From Marinilabiliales bacterium (GTDB lineage Bacteria > Bacteroidota > Bacteroidia > Bacteroidales > BM523): a stretch of DNA of 5,892 nt. Below, in pieces: positions 1 to 5,892 of the stretch. Every line of letters begins with the position of its first letter. The first letter of the stretch is position 1. The notes below the pieces were generated by a model. It was not told where the DNA came from and did no database searches. It saw nothing but the letters and a program-made list of their open reading frames with translations. Both the position numbers and the translations under genes were made by a program. The stretch is taken from contig PKSZ01000168.1 in the NCBI GenBank assembly GCA_002869425.1, positions 1-5,892 of the forward strand. Direction: 5' to 3'.

Positions 1-711
1 ACATGGCAAACTTATTCCATTTGGAGCAAAGGGACCATAAACAACGGCTGGATAAAAATCAACAGCACCCCAATATGGGTAGGCCTGAACAACACCATCC
101 ACCTCTACATTTCCAATAAAATTTCCCGCTCCATTATTGGTTCCATAAATCCACTGCGTCCATCTTCCATATCCATTAGGAACATCTGTTTCTTCAGGAG
201 GAACACAGTTCCAAAGACTTGCATCAACAAAAGTAACAGTACCATCATTTCCCACACAAATTCGATACTGTACCGGGTCAATCATCAAATGACCACCATT
301 GGAATCATCAACATCCCAAACGGTTACATTTTGCTCCTGTAATGAACTGGAACAAATTGTACCATCCACAATCAGCATAACATTTGGATTATAATTACAC
401 TGAGGACCATCTTCAGGATATGTATGTGAAATTGTATATGTAAATACCCCAGGACTTGTTTCGTTAGCATTGACAATTTCCACGGCATTCCCATCATCCC
501 AGTCAAACTGGAACTCAACAAGCGTTCCTGCATTATTTACTCCGGTGTATGTTACCTCCCAACTAAGACTAACAGGGGCGCACAAACCATCCGGTGTAAT
601 ATCATTTGCCTTTGATAGAATTGTACAATCCTGTGAATAAAGTTTTGAAAAAAAGACAAAGAAGACCAGCAGAGTAAGAATTGCTAAAATTTTAAACTGG
701 CCATTAAACAT
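1..711 (-). CDS. Secreted PKD-domain surface protein, N-terminal part (C-terminus outside window)
   Basis: The frame is open from an ATG at 711-709 to the left edge, giving 237 codons without a stop, so only the N-terminus is seen. Residues 1-27 form a Sec signal peptide: a lysine at 7, a hydrophobic core at about 8-21 (ILAILTLLVFFVFF), then SKLYSQ with cleavage likely after Q27. The cysteine at 29 lacks a lipobox (SQDC), so a lipoprotein is unlikely. Residues about 40-131 look like a PKD/Ig-like beta-sandwich, with the signatures WDDG (71-74) and HTYPE (96-100). The next part, about 132-237, is rich in W, Y, G and N with several cysteines and may be a second beta domain (RWTQWIYGT motif); I do not recognise it. 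Such architecture in Bacteroidota is usual for large exported proteins, often with a T9SS tail, but any tail here lies outside the window. The start is supported by the signal peptide and the promoter about 28 bp upstream. The function is unknown; adhesion or surface display is inference. Confidence 0.88.
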   Translation of the reverse strand, partial: MFNGQFKILAILTLLVFFVFFSKLYSQDCTILSKANDITPDGLCAPVSLSWEVTYTGVNNAGTLVEFQFDWDDGNAVEIVNANETSPGVFTYTISHTYPEDGPQCNYNPNVMLIVDGTICSSSLQEQNVTVWDVDDSNGGHLMIDPVQYRICVGNDGTVTFVDASLWNCVPPEETDVPNGYGRWTQWIYGTNNGAGNFIGNVEVDGVVQAYPYWGAVDFYPAVVYGPFAPNGISLPC

Positions 712-738
712 AATAGAGCTTTATTATTTATTACGCAA

Positions 739-768
739 CAAATATAAATTTCGTTCTGATATATCACA
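739..768 (-). promoter_or_regulatory. Bacteroidota-type promoter for the PKD protein gene
   Basis: Read on the minus strand, 746-739 is TATATTTG, an exact match to the Bacteroidota -7 consensus TAnnTTTG. Eighteen bases upstream, 768-765 reads TGTG, a one-mismatch version of the -33 TTTG element. Transcription would start around 730-736, giving a short leader of about 20-25 bases before the ATG at 711. The match to the -7 box is direct sequence evidence; activity is inferred. Confidence 0.55.
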
Positions 769-787
769 TGTTGTTTAAAACATTTTC

Positions 788-805
788 AATATTTAGCTAA
801 ATATT
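788..805. repeat. 18-bp perfect palindrome, possible operator
   Basis: AATATTTAGCTAAATATT is its own reverse complement over all 18 bases, centred between 796 and 797. It lies about 42 bp upstream of the -7 box of the minus-strand gene and about 190 bp upstream of the plus-strand ATG. It has no T-run or GC-rich stem, so it is not a terminator. A dimeric regulator site is possible; no regulator gene is in the window to assign it to. Confidence 0.5.
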
Positions 806-847
806 AATACATGCTCTAATTGCGACTATCAATTAGAATAATATTTA
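798..847. repeat. Nested inverted repeats (possible operator or cruciform)
   Basis: The inner repeat is TCTAATTG-N7-CAATTAGA at 815-822 and 830-837. It is enclosed by outer arms TAAATATTA (798-806) and TAATATTTA (839-847), so both could fold into one extended hairpin. The left outer arm can also pair with 788-795, because AATATTTA occurs at both 788-795 and 840-847; the two foldings exclude each other. The inner ATTG-N7-CAAT also fits the loose T-N11-A pattern of LysR-type sites, but that pattern is common and I do not rely on it. Confidence 0.45.
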
Positions 848-891
848 CATCTAAGATAAAATAATTCATTCAATAAAAAACATCATTTTTT

Positions 892-936
892 TTAAACCTG
901 TTTAATATCATTTTACAAATTCAAGAAGCTGTTTAA
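892..936. repeat. Short inverted repeat and CTGTTTAA direct repeat upstream of plus-strand gene
   Basis: 892-905 is the inverted repeat TTAAAC-CT-GTTTAA. Its right part belongs to CTGTTTAA (898-905), which recurs exactly at 929-936, 31 bp further on, or about three helical turns. Both copies lie 60-98 bp upstream of the ATG at 996, where an operator for that gene could sit. In AT-rich DNA repeats of this length can arise by chance, so confidence is low. Confidence 0.25.
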
Positions 937-995
937 CTTAGGAGCTTTGTTAGAAATATCAATATAAATACACAAAGCAATATAAAAACTGGATT

Positions 996-3900
996 ATGCA
1001 GAAGATAAAACAGCATCCAATACTGGATATACCGGAAGAAAATCTTGTTGAATTTACATATAACAACATCAAAGTAGTTGGAGAAAAAGGAAGAACAATT
1101 GCGGCAGCATTACATCAGGCAGGGCACCCTGTGCACAGTCATAGTCTGGATGACAGAAACAGAAGTCTTGAGTGTGGAATAGGAAAATGCGGCGCTTGCG
1201 AAATGTTGGTTGATGGCAGAATTCAAAGAATCTGTATAACAAAAGTTGACAATGTTAAGCATGTTACAGAAATTCCAAAAGATTACCAACCGGAATACCG
1301 AAGCTCAGAAAAAGATAAAAAACTAAAGGTTTATAAAACACAGGTAGCAATTATTGGTGCTGGTCCTGCAGGTTTGGCAGCCAGAGAAATACTGAAAGAA
1401 AACAACATTCCCAATATTGTTATTGACAATAATGATAAAATTGGTGGACAATTCACTATGCAAACCCACCAGTTTTTCTTTTTCGAAAAAGAAAAAAAGT
1501 ATGGAGGTCTCAGAGGTTTTGATATTGCTACCAGTCTGGCTGGTGATGATCATGAAGGAATTTTCCTGAACAGTACCGTTTGGGATATTTTAGAAGGCAA
1601 AAGACTGGCAATTAAAAATATCGAAACAGAAGAGATATATTATATTGATTCCGAGTTTCTTATCGTAGCAACAGGAGCTGTTCCTTTTATGCCTACTTTT
1701 GAAAACGATGACGTACCGGGTGTTTATACAGCGGCTGTTGTTCAGAAAATGATGAACAATGAATTTACCTTGCTGGGTAAAAATGTATTGACTGTTGGTG
1801 CTGGAAATATAGGTTATCTTACATCATACCAGCTAAAGCAGGCAGGTGCTAATGTAAAAGCCATTGTTGAAGCCATGCCACATGAAGGAGGTTTTCCTGT
1901 ACAAGCAAACAGAGTAAGAAGACTGGGAATTCCTGTAGTTTTATCGCATTTATTACTCAAGGCTATTCCAAATGAGGATTACACAGGAATTACCGGAGCC
2001 GTAATTGCTGAGAGTAAAAACTTCAAACCCATCCCTGGAACAGAGAAAGTAATAGATGGAATTGATGCCATCAACATATGCACCGGATTGGTTTCAGACG
2101 ATCAGCTTTTAATTAAAGGCTATGAATTGTTTGGCAGAAGATGCCTTGGAGTTGGTGATGCAACCAGGATTGGAGAAGGAACCAGCGCTGTATTAAGAGG
2201 CAAGCAGGCTGCATACGAAATTATGCAAGAACTTAGCAAACGCTTTAACTACGATGAATATCTGGCTCTATCAAAAGAATACATCGATAGCCAGCAACAT
2301 CCATTAAAGGTTCTTGAAGAACCGTACATGCCATCAAAAGAAAGAAGAGAAAAGCCATTTGTTTTGATCGACTGTTTGTATGGTTTTGCATGTAACCCTT
2401 GTGAATTTGCTTGTCCTCACGGAGCGATTACAAAAACCTCGACCAGTACAGTTCCAAACATTGATTTTGACAAGTGCGTAGGTTGCATGGATTGCGTATA
2501 CCAATGTCCGGGTTTAGCAATATTTGGATACAACCTGAAAAAAGACTGGCTTTTCCTTCCTGTAGAATTTGATTACGAAGCAGGCAAAGAAGTTATCCTT
2601 GTAGATAACAATGGTAAAAATCTGGGAGAAGGCGTTATTGAAAAAATCCTTCGGAAGAAAAACAAAACTCATGTTGCACGAGTAAAATCCAACACCGTTC
2701 ATGGAGATGAACTGATGAACGTTCGTGGATTTATTATCAAAGAAGACTACCCTGAAACCATTCAATATGGTGAATATGAGGAATTTGAAACCGAATCTTA
2801 CATCTGTCATTGCGATGATGTTAAAATGGATGAAATCAAAGATGTAATTGGAGACAGAAAATACATTTCCACAGATGAGGTAAAACACACAACACGCTTG
2901 GGAATGGGAGCCTGCCGTGGGAAGCGTTGCATTAAAAGGCTAAAACAAAAAATAGCTTCTGAAGGAGTAGAAATAGTAGGTGACGCAACCCCTCGGGGAC
3001 CACTTTCAAACCAGGTAGGCATTGGCGAGCTCTATCCTGATTACTCAAAGGAAGAAGTGATTACTACTGTTAACAATAAAGCCATAAAAAAGGTGAAAAC
3101 AGAAATTCTTATTGCTGGTGGCGGAATTGGTGGTTCAGCTTTGTACAGATATCTTGCAGAAGCGGGCAAAAAACCTGTTCTCATCAATTACGGGCATGGC
3201 GCTTCGTGGAGAAATATTGCAGGTGGACGTCCCGTGTTTAGCATGCCTGAACTTTCTGATATTGCATCGCAGAACCTTGAAATATTCAAGCAACTTCAAG
3301 ACAAAGCCAATATAGATTTCAGACTAATCAACTATGTTACATTTGCACACGATGAAGCCATGCACCAGACACTTGAACAATCTATGGCATGGCAGGATGC
3401 AAGACTTATTTCATCAAAAGATTTTGTCAAAGAAATATCGGATCACTTCAACCCAAATTTAAGCAAATACAAATCTGCACTTGTTACCAAAAACTGCTGG
3501 CAGGCAACACCGGGTAAGGTTGTTGACCAAATCAGGAGGATTGGTACTGCTGCAGGAGGTGAAATACTTGAAGACACCAAACTGATTGACGTTCAAAAAG
3601 ACGGTAAGAAGTACAAGGTTCTTGTTCAGTTACACAACGCTGAATATGTGGAGTACGAAACAGAATTTTTCATCAATGCACTGGGCCCGGAAGCAGATCA
3701 ATTTGCCAAAAAACTGGATATTTCAACCGGATTGTTCCCGGTTAAACATCAAGCCTTTATTACACGCAGACTTCCAATGCTTGGACTGAACAATCAACCA
3801 TTAAACATGTTGATTGACAGAAGAAACTACAAAGGATTTACTGCCGTTTACGGTCAGCAACTGGCAGAAACCGGACAGATTATTGGTTGTGCATCGCCAG

Positions 3901-4223
3901 CAATCGAGCCAATGGAAACGAATAAAAACCTAAAAATTAACTCCAAAGATTTTCTGGAAATTGTTTCTGAAATATTTGTTGACTGGATTCCCAAACTTTC
4001 TTCAGTTGGTTTCCAGGCAGTATGGGCAGGATATTACGTTGAACCGAGGATGATTATTGATCCTGAGCTTGGTTTGTTTGTAGGTCTGCGCGGCCAGGGA
4101 TTTATGCTGGGACAATACCTTGCAAAACTCTACACCGATGCATTGCTTGGCAAAAAAGTTCCTGAATATTTTGAAAGACTTAAACTTTCAGGCGACGGAC
4201 TACCGGAAAAAGCATTCAAGTAA
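996..4223 (+). CDS. Fused multi-domain FAD/Fe-S amine or amino-acid dehydrogenase (HcnABC/LhpFEB-like single-chain enzyme)
   Basis: The gene is complete at 1075 residues, with no signal peptide or membrane segment, so it is cytoplasmic. Domains in order: (1) about 20-95, SoxA/LhpF-type [2Fe-2S] ferredoxin, C60-X4-C65-X2-C68-X11-C80. (2) About 113-410, FAD oxidoreductase, with GAGPAG at 121-126, ATG at 225-227, a second Rossmann motif GAGNIG at 268-273 followed by E292, and GDA at 387-389. (3) About 455-510, 2x[4Fe-4S], C460-X5-C466-X2-C469-X3-C473P and C494-X2-C497-X2-C500-X3-C504P. (4) About 515-585, a beta-rich linker I do not recognise. (5) About 600-655, BFD-like [2Fe-2S], C604-X-C606-X33-C640-X4-C645. 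(6) About 702-1060, DAO-type FAD domain, GGGIGG at 708-713, ending with GLFVGLRGQGFMLG. By family analogy, the DAO domain oxidises an amine, imino acid or amino acid and the other cofactors carry the electrons. The substrate and acceptor are unknown. Sarcosine oxidase alpha is excluded by the missing folate-binding GCV_T domain. Confidence 0.93.
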   Translation: MQKIKQHPILDIPEENLVEFTYNNIKVVGEKGRTIAAALHQAGHPVHSHSLDDRNRSLECGIGKCGACEMLVDGRIQRICITKVDNVKHVTEIPKDYQPEYRSSEKDKKLKVYKTQVAIIGAGPAGLAAREILKENNIPNIVIDNNDKIGGQFTMQTHQFFFFEKEKKYGGLRGFDIATSLAGDDHEGIFLNSTVWDILEGKRLAIKNIETEEIYYIDSEFLIVATGAVPFMPTFENDDVPGVYTAAVVQKMMNNEFTLLGKNVLTVGAGNIGYLTSYQLKQAGANVKAIVEAMPHEGGFPVQANRVRRLGIPVVLSHLLLKAIPNEDYTGITGAVIAESKNFKPIPGTEKVIDGIDAINICTGLVSDDQLLIKGYELFGRRCLGVGDATRIGEGTSAVLRGKQAAYEIMQELSKRFNYDEYLALSKEYIDSQQHPLKVLEEPYMPSKERREKPFVLIDCLYGFACNPCEFACPHGAITKTSTSTVPNIDFDKCVGCMDCVYQCPGLAIFGYNLKKDWLFLPVEFDYEAGKEVILVDNNGKNLGEGVIEKILRKKNKTHVARVKSNTVHGDELMNVRGFIIKEDYPETIQYGEYEEFETESYICHCDDVKMDEIKDVIGDRKYISTDEVKHTTRLGMGACRGKRCIKRLKQKIASEGVEIVGDATPRGPLSNQVGIGELYPDYSKEEVITTVNNKAIKKVKTEILIAGGGIGGSALYRYLAEAGKKPVLINYGHGASWRNIAGGRPVFSMPELSDIASQNLEIFKQLQDKANIDFRLINYVTFAHDEAMHQTLEQSMAWQDARLISSKDFVKEISDHFNPNLSKYKSALVTKNCWQATPGKVVDQIRRIGTAAGGEILEDTKLIDVQKDGKKYKVLVQLHNAEYVEYETEFFINALGPEADQFAKKLDISTGLFPVKHQAFITRRLPMLGLNNQPLNMLIDRRNYKGFTAVYGQQLAETGQIIGCASPAIEPMETNKNLKINSKDFLEIVSEIFVDWIPKLSSVGFQAVWAGYYVEPRMIIDPELGLFVGLRGQGFMLGQYLAKLYTDALLGKKVPEYFERLKLSGDGLPEKAFK
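1473..1496. repeat. 24-bp perfect palindrome inside the dehydrogenase gene
   Basis: The left half is T5-C-T5-C and the right half is its exact reverse complement G-A5-G-A5, with no loop. The palindrome coincides exactly with codons 160-167 (TTT TTC TTT TTC GAA AAA GAA AAA), encoding FFFFEKEK, and keeps the reading frame. The segment lies in the FAD domain after GGQFTMQTHQ (150-159) and before YGGLRG (169-174). Confidence 0.85.
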
Positions 4224-4246
4224 AAACACTCATTTCAAATCCAGAT

Positions 4247-4278
4247 AAAGGCTGTTTCCAAGTGGAGCAGCCTTTTTT
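4247..4278 (+). terminator. Rho-independent terminator, probably shared by both converging genes
   Basis: The stem AAAGGCTG (4247-4254) pairs with CAGCCTTT (4268-4275), with a further inner TCC/GGA pairing and an AAGT loop. A run of six Ts follows at 4273-4278. It begins 23 bases after the stop codon of the plus-strand dehydrogenase. On the minus strand the same hairpin has only a short tail (TTTAT), about 50 bases past the stop of the propeller gene, so it may stop that transcript too, though less strongly. Confidence 0.85.
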
Positions 4279-4287
4279 CTATTACAA

Positions 4288-4312
4288 ATGCAGTTGCAGT
4301 AAAAAATTGCAT
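4288..4312. repeat. Small inverted repeat in the convergent gap
   Basis: ATGCAGTT (4288-4295) can pair with AATTGCAT (4305-4312) around a 9-base loop, with one G-U wobble in a plus-strand transcript and one A-C mismatch in a minus-strand transcript. It lies 18 bases beyond the stop of the minus-strand gene. It is AT-rich with no proper T-run on either strand, so it may only help end or stabilise the minus-strand transcript. Confidence 0.25.
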
Positions 4313-4330
4313 ATTACCTTTCCTGCATTC

Positions 4331-5892
4331 CTAATTACCAACAATAATTCTTTTTGTTTCGGTTTTATACTCATCCCAAATCTTTAAAAGGTACAAACCA
4401 CTTTTTAGCCCTGATAAGTCTAAAGATTCTAGCTCTTTGTTAACACTTTCAGATAATAATAATTTTCCATTTACATCATAAAGTTGATATTTCCAATCTG
4501 GTGTGTTATTAGAAATAAACAAAAAACTGTGAACCGGATTAGGGTATATTAAAACCATATTGGATTTTTTATGATGTGTTCCCAGAATTAAAAAATCAAC
4601 ATAATCTATTACGGAGACTACTCCATCTGAGCAGTAAACTACCAATTCTAATCTATGTGTTCCAGACTCTTCAATTAGGTGCGATGTTGTATATGAATAT
4701 ACAGAATCTCCCTGATAAATATGCCAGGTAGCTACAAAACTATTTGAATCTGTGTTAATAAATGAAAAAACGCCACCACTATCGATGGGTATATCAAAGT
4801 TTGGATCGCACGAATTAATATTTACAGATTTAGTTGATATAATTGTTGTATCAGGAGTTGGATTGAAATAATCTGTTGTGTTTAAATTATAATTCATTTT
4901 TGCCATAAAGCAATTAGTACCATTCATCGTAAAACTTGTATCGTATAATGAAAAATGGTTATCAAATGTGCCTGCCATATATAAATCTCCTTCAGAATAC
5001 TTACACCTGTGATGATAAATATTATCAGAATTGATAATTGACGAAGTAAGATAAGTACCACTTGTATCAAGTAATAAAGTGTATGGAGTCCATCCCTGAT
5101 CCATCAGAATGGTATTTGTATCCGGGAAATTAATATTGTAATAAAATGAGCCAAATATGGCAATTCTTGAACTATCAACCTGCTGAATATCATAAATATG
5201 AGGATAATATAAATCATAATCGTAGCCTGTATTATGCATTGTGTATCGCCATTGATACACCCAATTTGAATCATACTTTACCACAGACATCCTTCTGTTT
5301 GAGGAATAACCCTCACCTCCAAACTCCACATAACCAATATGTTCAACAGCCATGTAAATTGAACCATAATCATCAACTGTAATATAGTCCACCCAGATAC
5401 CTCCAGAATCTTCAACACTAAAACTTCCAATATTTCCACCAACACCAGTTGAGTCATATCTCCACAAATAGTAGTAGTATACAGAAGTGAAATAGGCATC
5501 ATACCTAACAAATGTGTATATGAAACCATTAGATATGGCCATGGTTGTACCTCCACCACTTCTTACCCAATCTATAGAACCATCCTGATCAAATGCAACC
5601 AAATAATAAGCTTTTGCTGGAAAATCCTCTACCAATCCACCTAACAGGATTGTATCACCTATTTGTGCAGAATCACTGATATATCCAGTTAAATAAATAT
5701 GGCTTTGATCTGTTGCAATATCCAAAGCATGATCCCATGAATAATCTCCAAAAGATCTAACCCACTCAAAAATACCCGATGGATTATATTTGGCAATAAA
5801 AACATCCTCAAAACCCGAAGAATAGATAATTGTGTCATCAAAAGTAAGACTGTCTGAGAAAGTTCTACCAAGATAAATATTTAGACTACTAT
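4331..5892 (-). CDS. Secreted SBBP-like beta-propeller protein with T9SS sorting tail, C-terminal part
   Basis: The frame is open from the right edge to a TAG at 4333-4331, giving 519 visible codons; the true start lies beyond the window. A TTG at 5725-5723 is internal, because the frame upstream of it continues with the same repeat sequence. In visible numbering, about 1-345 are divergent propeller-like repeats. The clearest is at 26-76, with DVFIAKYNPSG, WVRSFG and DHALDIATDQSHIYLTGY; weaker units follow, with YYLVAFDQDGSIDWVRSGGG at about 95-114 and later MSVVKYDSNWVYQWR. Residues about 350-436 resemble a PKD/Ig-like domain. Residues about 443-519 form a T9SS type A sorting domain, with YPNPV at 449-453, LYDVNGKLL, LSGLKSGLYLLKI and a final KRIIVGN. 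In this family the tail directs export across the outer membrane and is removed at the surface. No catalytic residues are evident; binding or structural function is inference. The convergent plus-strand gene ends 107 bp away. Confidence 0.9.
   Translation of the reverse strand, partial: SSLNIYLGRTFSDSLTFDDTIIYSSGFEDVFIAKYNPSGIFEWVRSFGDYSWDHALDIATDQSHIYLTGYISDSAQIGDTILLGGLVEDFPAKAYYLVAFDQDGSIDWVRSGGGTTMAISNGFIYTFVRYDAYFTSVYYYYLWRYDSTGVGGNIGSFSVEDSGGIWVDYITVDDYGSIYMAVEHIGYVEFGGEGYSSNRRMSVVKYDSNWVYQWRYTMHNTGYDYDLYYPHIYDIQQVDSSRIAIFGSFYYNINFPDTNTILMDQGWTPYTLLLDTSGTYLTSSIINSDNIYHHRCKYSEGDLYMAGTFDNHFSLYDTSFTMNGTNCFMAKMNYNLNTTDYFNPTPDTTIISTKSVNINSCDPNFDIPIDSGGVFSFINTDSNSFVATWHIYQGDSVYSYTTSHLIEESGTHRLELVVYCSDGVVSVIDYVDFLILGTHHKKSNMVLIYPNPVHSFLFISNNTPDWKYQLYDVNGKLLLSESVNKELESLDLSGLKSGLYLLKIWDEYKTETKRIIVGN

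Larger units (their letters stand above)
712..995. other. Divergent intergenic region rich in palindromes
   Basis: This 284-bp AT-rich gap separates the divergent starts at 711 (minus) and 996 (plus). I see no coding frame or structured RNA gene in it. It holds a promoter match for the minus-strand gene (739-768) and palindromic elements at 772-782, 788-805, 815-837 and 892-905, listed separately where strong. The plus-strand start at 996 has no Shine-Dalgarno sequence (the preceding bases are AAAACTGGATT), which is normal for Bacteroidota. An in-frame TAG at 951-953 with no other ATG before 996 fixes that start. No convincing TAnnTTTG promoter for the plus-strand gene was found; the only TTTG near it is at 946-949. 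Confidence 0.8.

Noticed and set aside
622..711. Lipoprotein signal on the PKD protein because of the cysteine at residue 29
   Set aside because: The residues before the cysteine are SQD, which do not form a lipobox; an ordinary signal peptidase I site after SQ is more likely.
819..833. LysR-type (T-N11-A) binding site
   Set aside because: The pattern fits, but it is too loose to be meaningful in AT-rich DNA and there is no LysR-family gene in the window.
946..977. TTTG at 946-949 as the -33 box of a dehydrogenase promoter
   Set aside because: No TAnnTTTG follows at the right spacing; the sequence there is TACACAAA, which does not match.
1323..3022. Minus-strand frames at 1323-1553, 2514-2888 and 2807-3022 opposite the dehydrogenase
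   Set aside because: They are antisense to conserved cofactor-binding domains, and their phenylalanine- and cysteine-rich translations are the expected complement of that coding strand.
3112..3789. Plus-strand frames at 3112-3315 and 3586-3789 as small genes inside the DAO module
   Set aside because: They are out-of-frame readings of a well-supported domain, with no start signals or recognisable products.
996..4223. Naming the fused enzyme hydrogen cyanide synthase (HcnABC) because of the collinear domain order
   Set aside because: The same three modules occur in D-hydroxyproline, octopine, nopaline and proline dehydrogenases. Domain order does not identify the substrate, and the 4Fe-4S insertion sets it apart from HcnB.
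5146..5382. Plus-strand frame of 78 codons opposite the propeller gene
   Set aside because: It is antisense to a real gene and its composition (N, H, Q, Y rich) is typical of a shadow frame.
5278..5871. Minus-strand frames at 5278-5559 and 5689-5871 as separate genes
   Set aside because: They overlap the propeller gene in another frame and have no recognisable domain, while the main frame carries clear propeller and T9SS sequence throughout.

Overview
The window looks like chromosomal DNA from a member of the Bacteroidota. The evidence is a C-terminal type IX secretion (T9SS) sorting tail on one gene, PKD-like secreted-protein architecture on another, a TAnnTTTG promoter element typical of the phylum, no clear Shine-Dalgarno sequences, and AT-rich DNA. 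I cannot name a genus from the sequence alone.

Layout: (1) 1-711, minus strand: the N-terminal 237 codons of a secreted protein with a signal peptide and a PKD-like domain; its C-terminus lies beyond the left edge. (2) 712-995: a 284-bp divergent intergenic region with a good promoter match for the minus-strand gene and an unusual cluster of palindromes. (3) 996-4223, plus strand: one complete 1075-codon gene for a soluble multi-cofactor flavoprotein. It joins a [2Fe-2S] ferredoxin domain, a pyridine-nucleotide-disulfide-type FAD oxidoreductase, a 2x[4Fe-4S] ferredoxin domain, a BFD-like [2Fe-2S] domain and a DAO-type FAD amine/amino-acid dehydrogenase. (4) 4247-4278: a rho-independent terminator in the convergent gap. 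(5) 4331-5892, minus strand: the C-terminal 519 codons of a secreted beta-propeller (SBBP-like) protein with a T9SS tail; its start lies beyond the right edge.

The central gene is the most interesting item. Its domain order follows the subunits of three-component amino-acid dehydrogenases such as HcnABC and LhpFEB (small 2Fe-2S subunit, FAD/BFD subunit, DAO subunit), compressed into one polypeptide with a 2x[4Fe-4S] domain and a linker added. The predicted cofactor set is two FAD, two [2Fe-2S] and two [4Fe-4S]. This suggests an amine, imino-acid or amino-acid dehydrogenase with a built-in electron-transfer chain. The substrate and final acceptor cannot be read from the sequence. The two flanking genes encode exported proteins and show no metabolic link to it. 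I see no tRNA, rRNA, CRISPR array, insertion sequence or phage gene.
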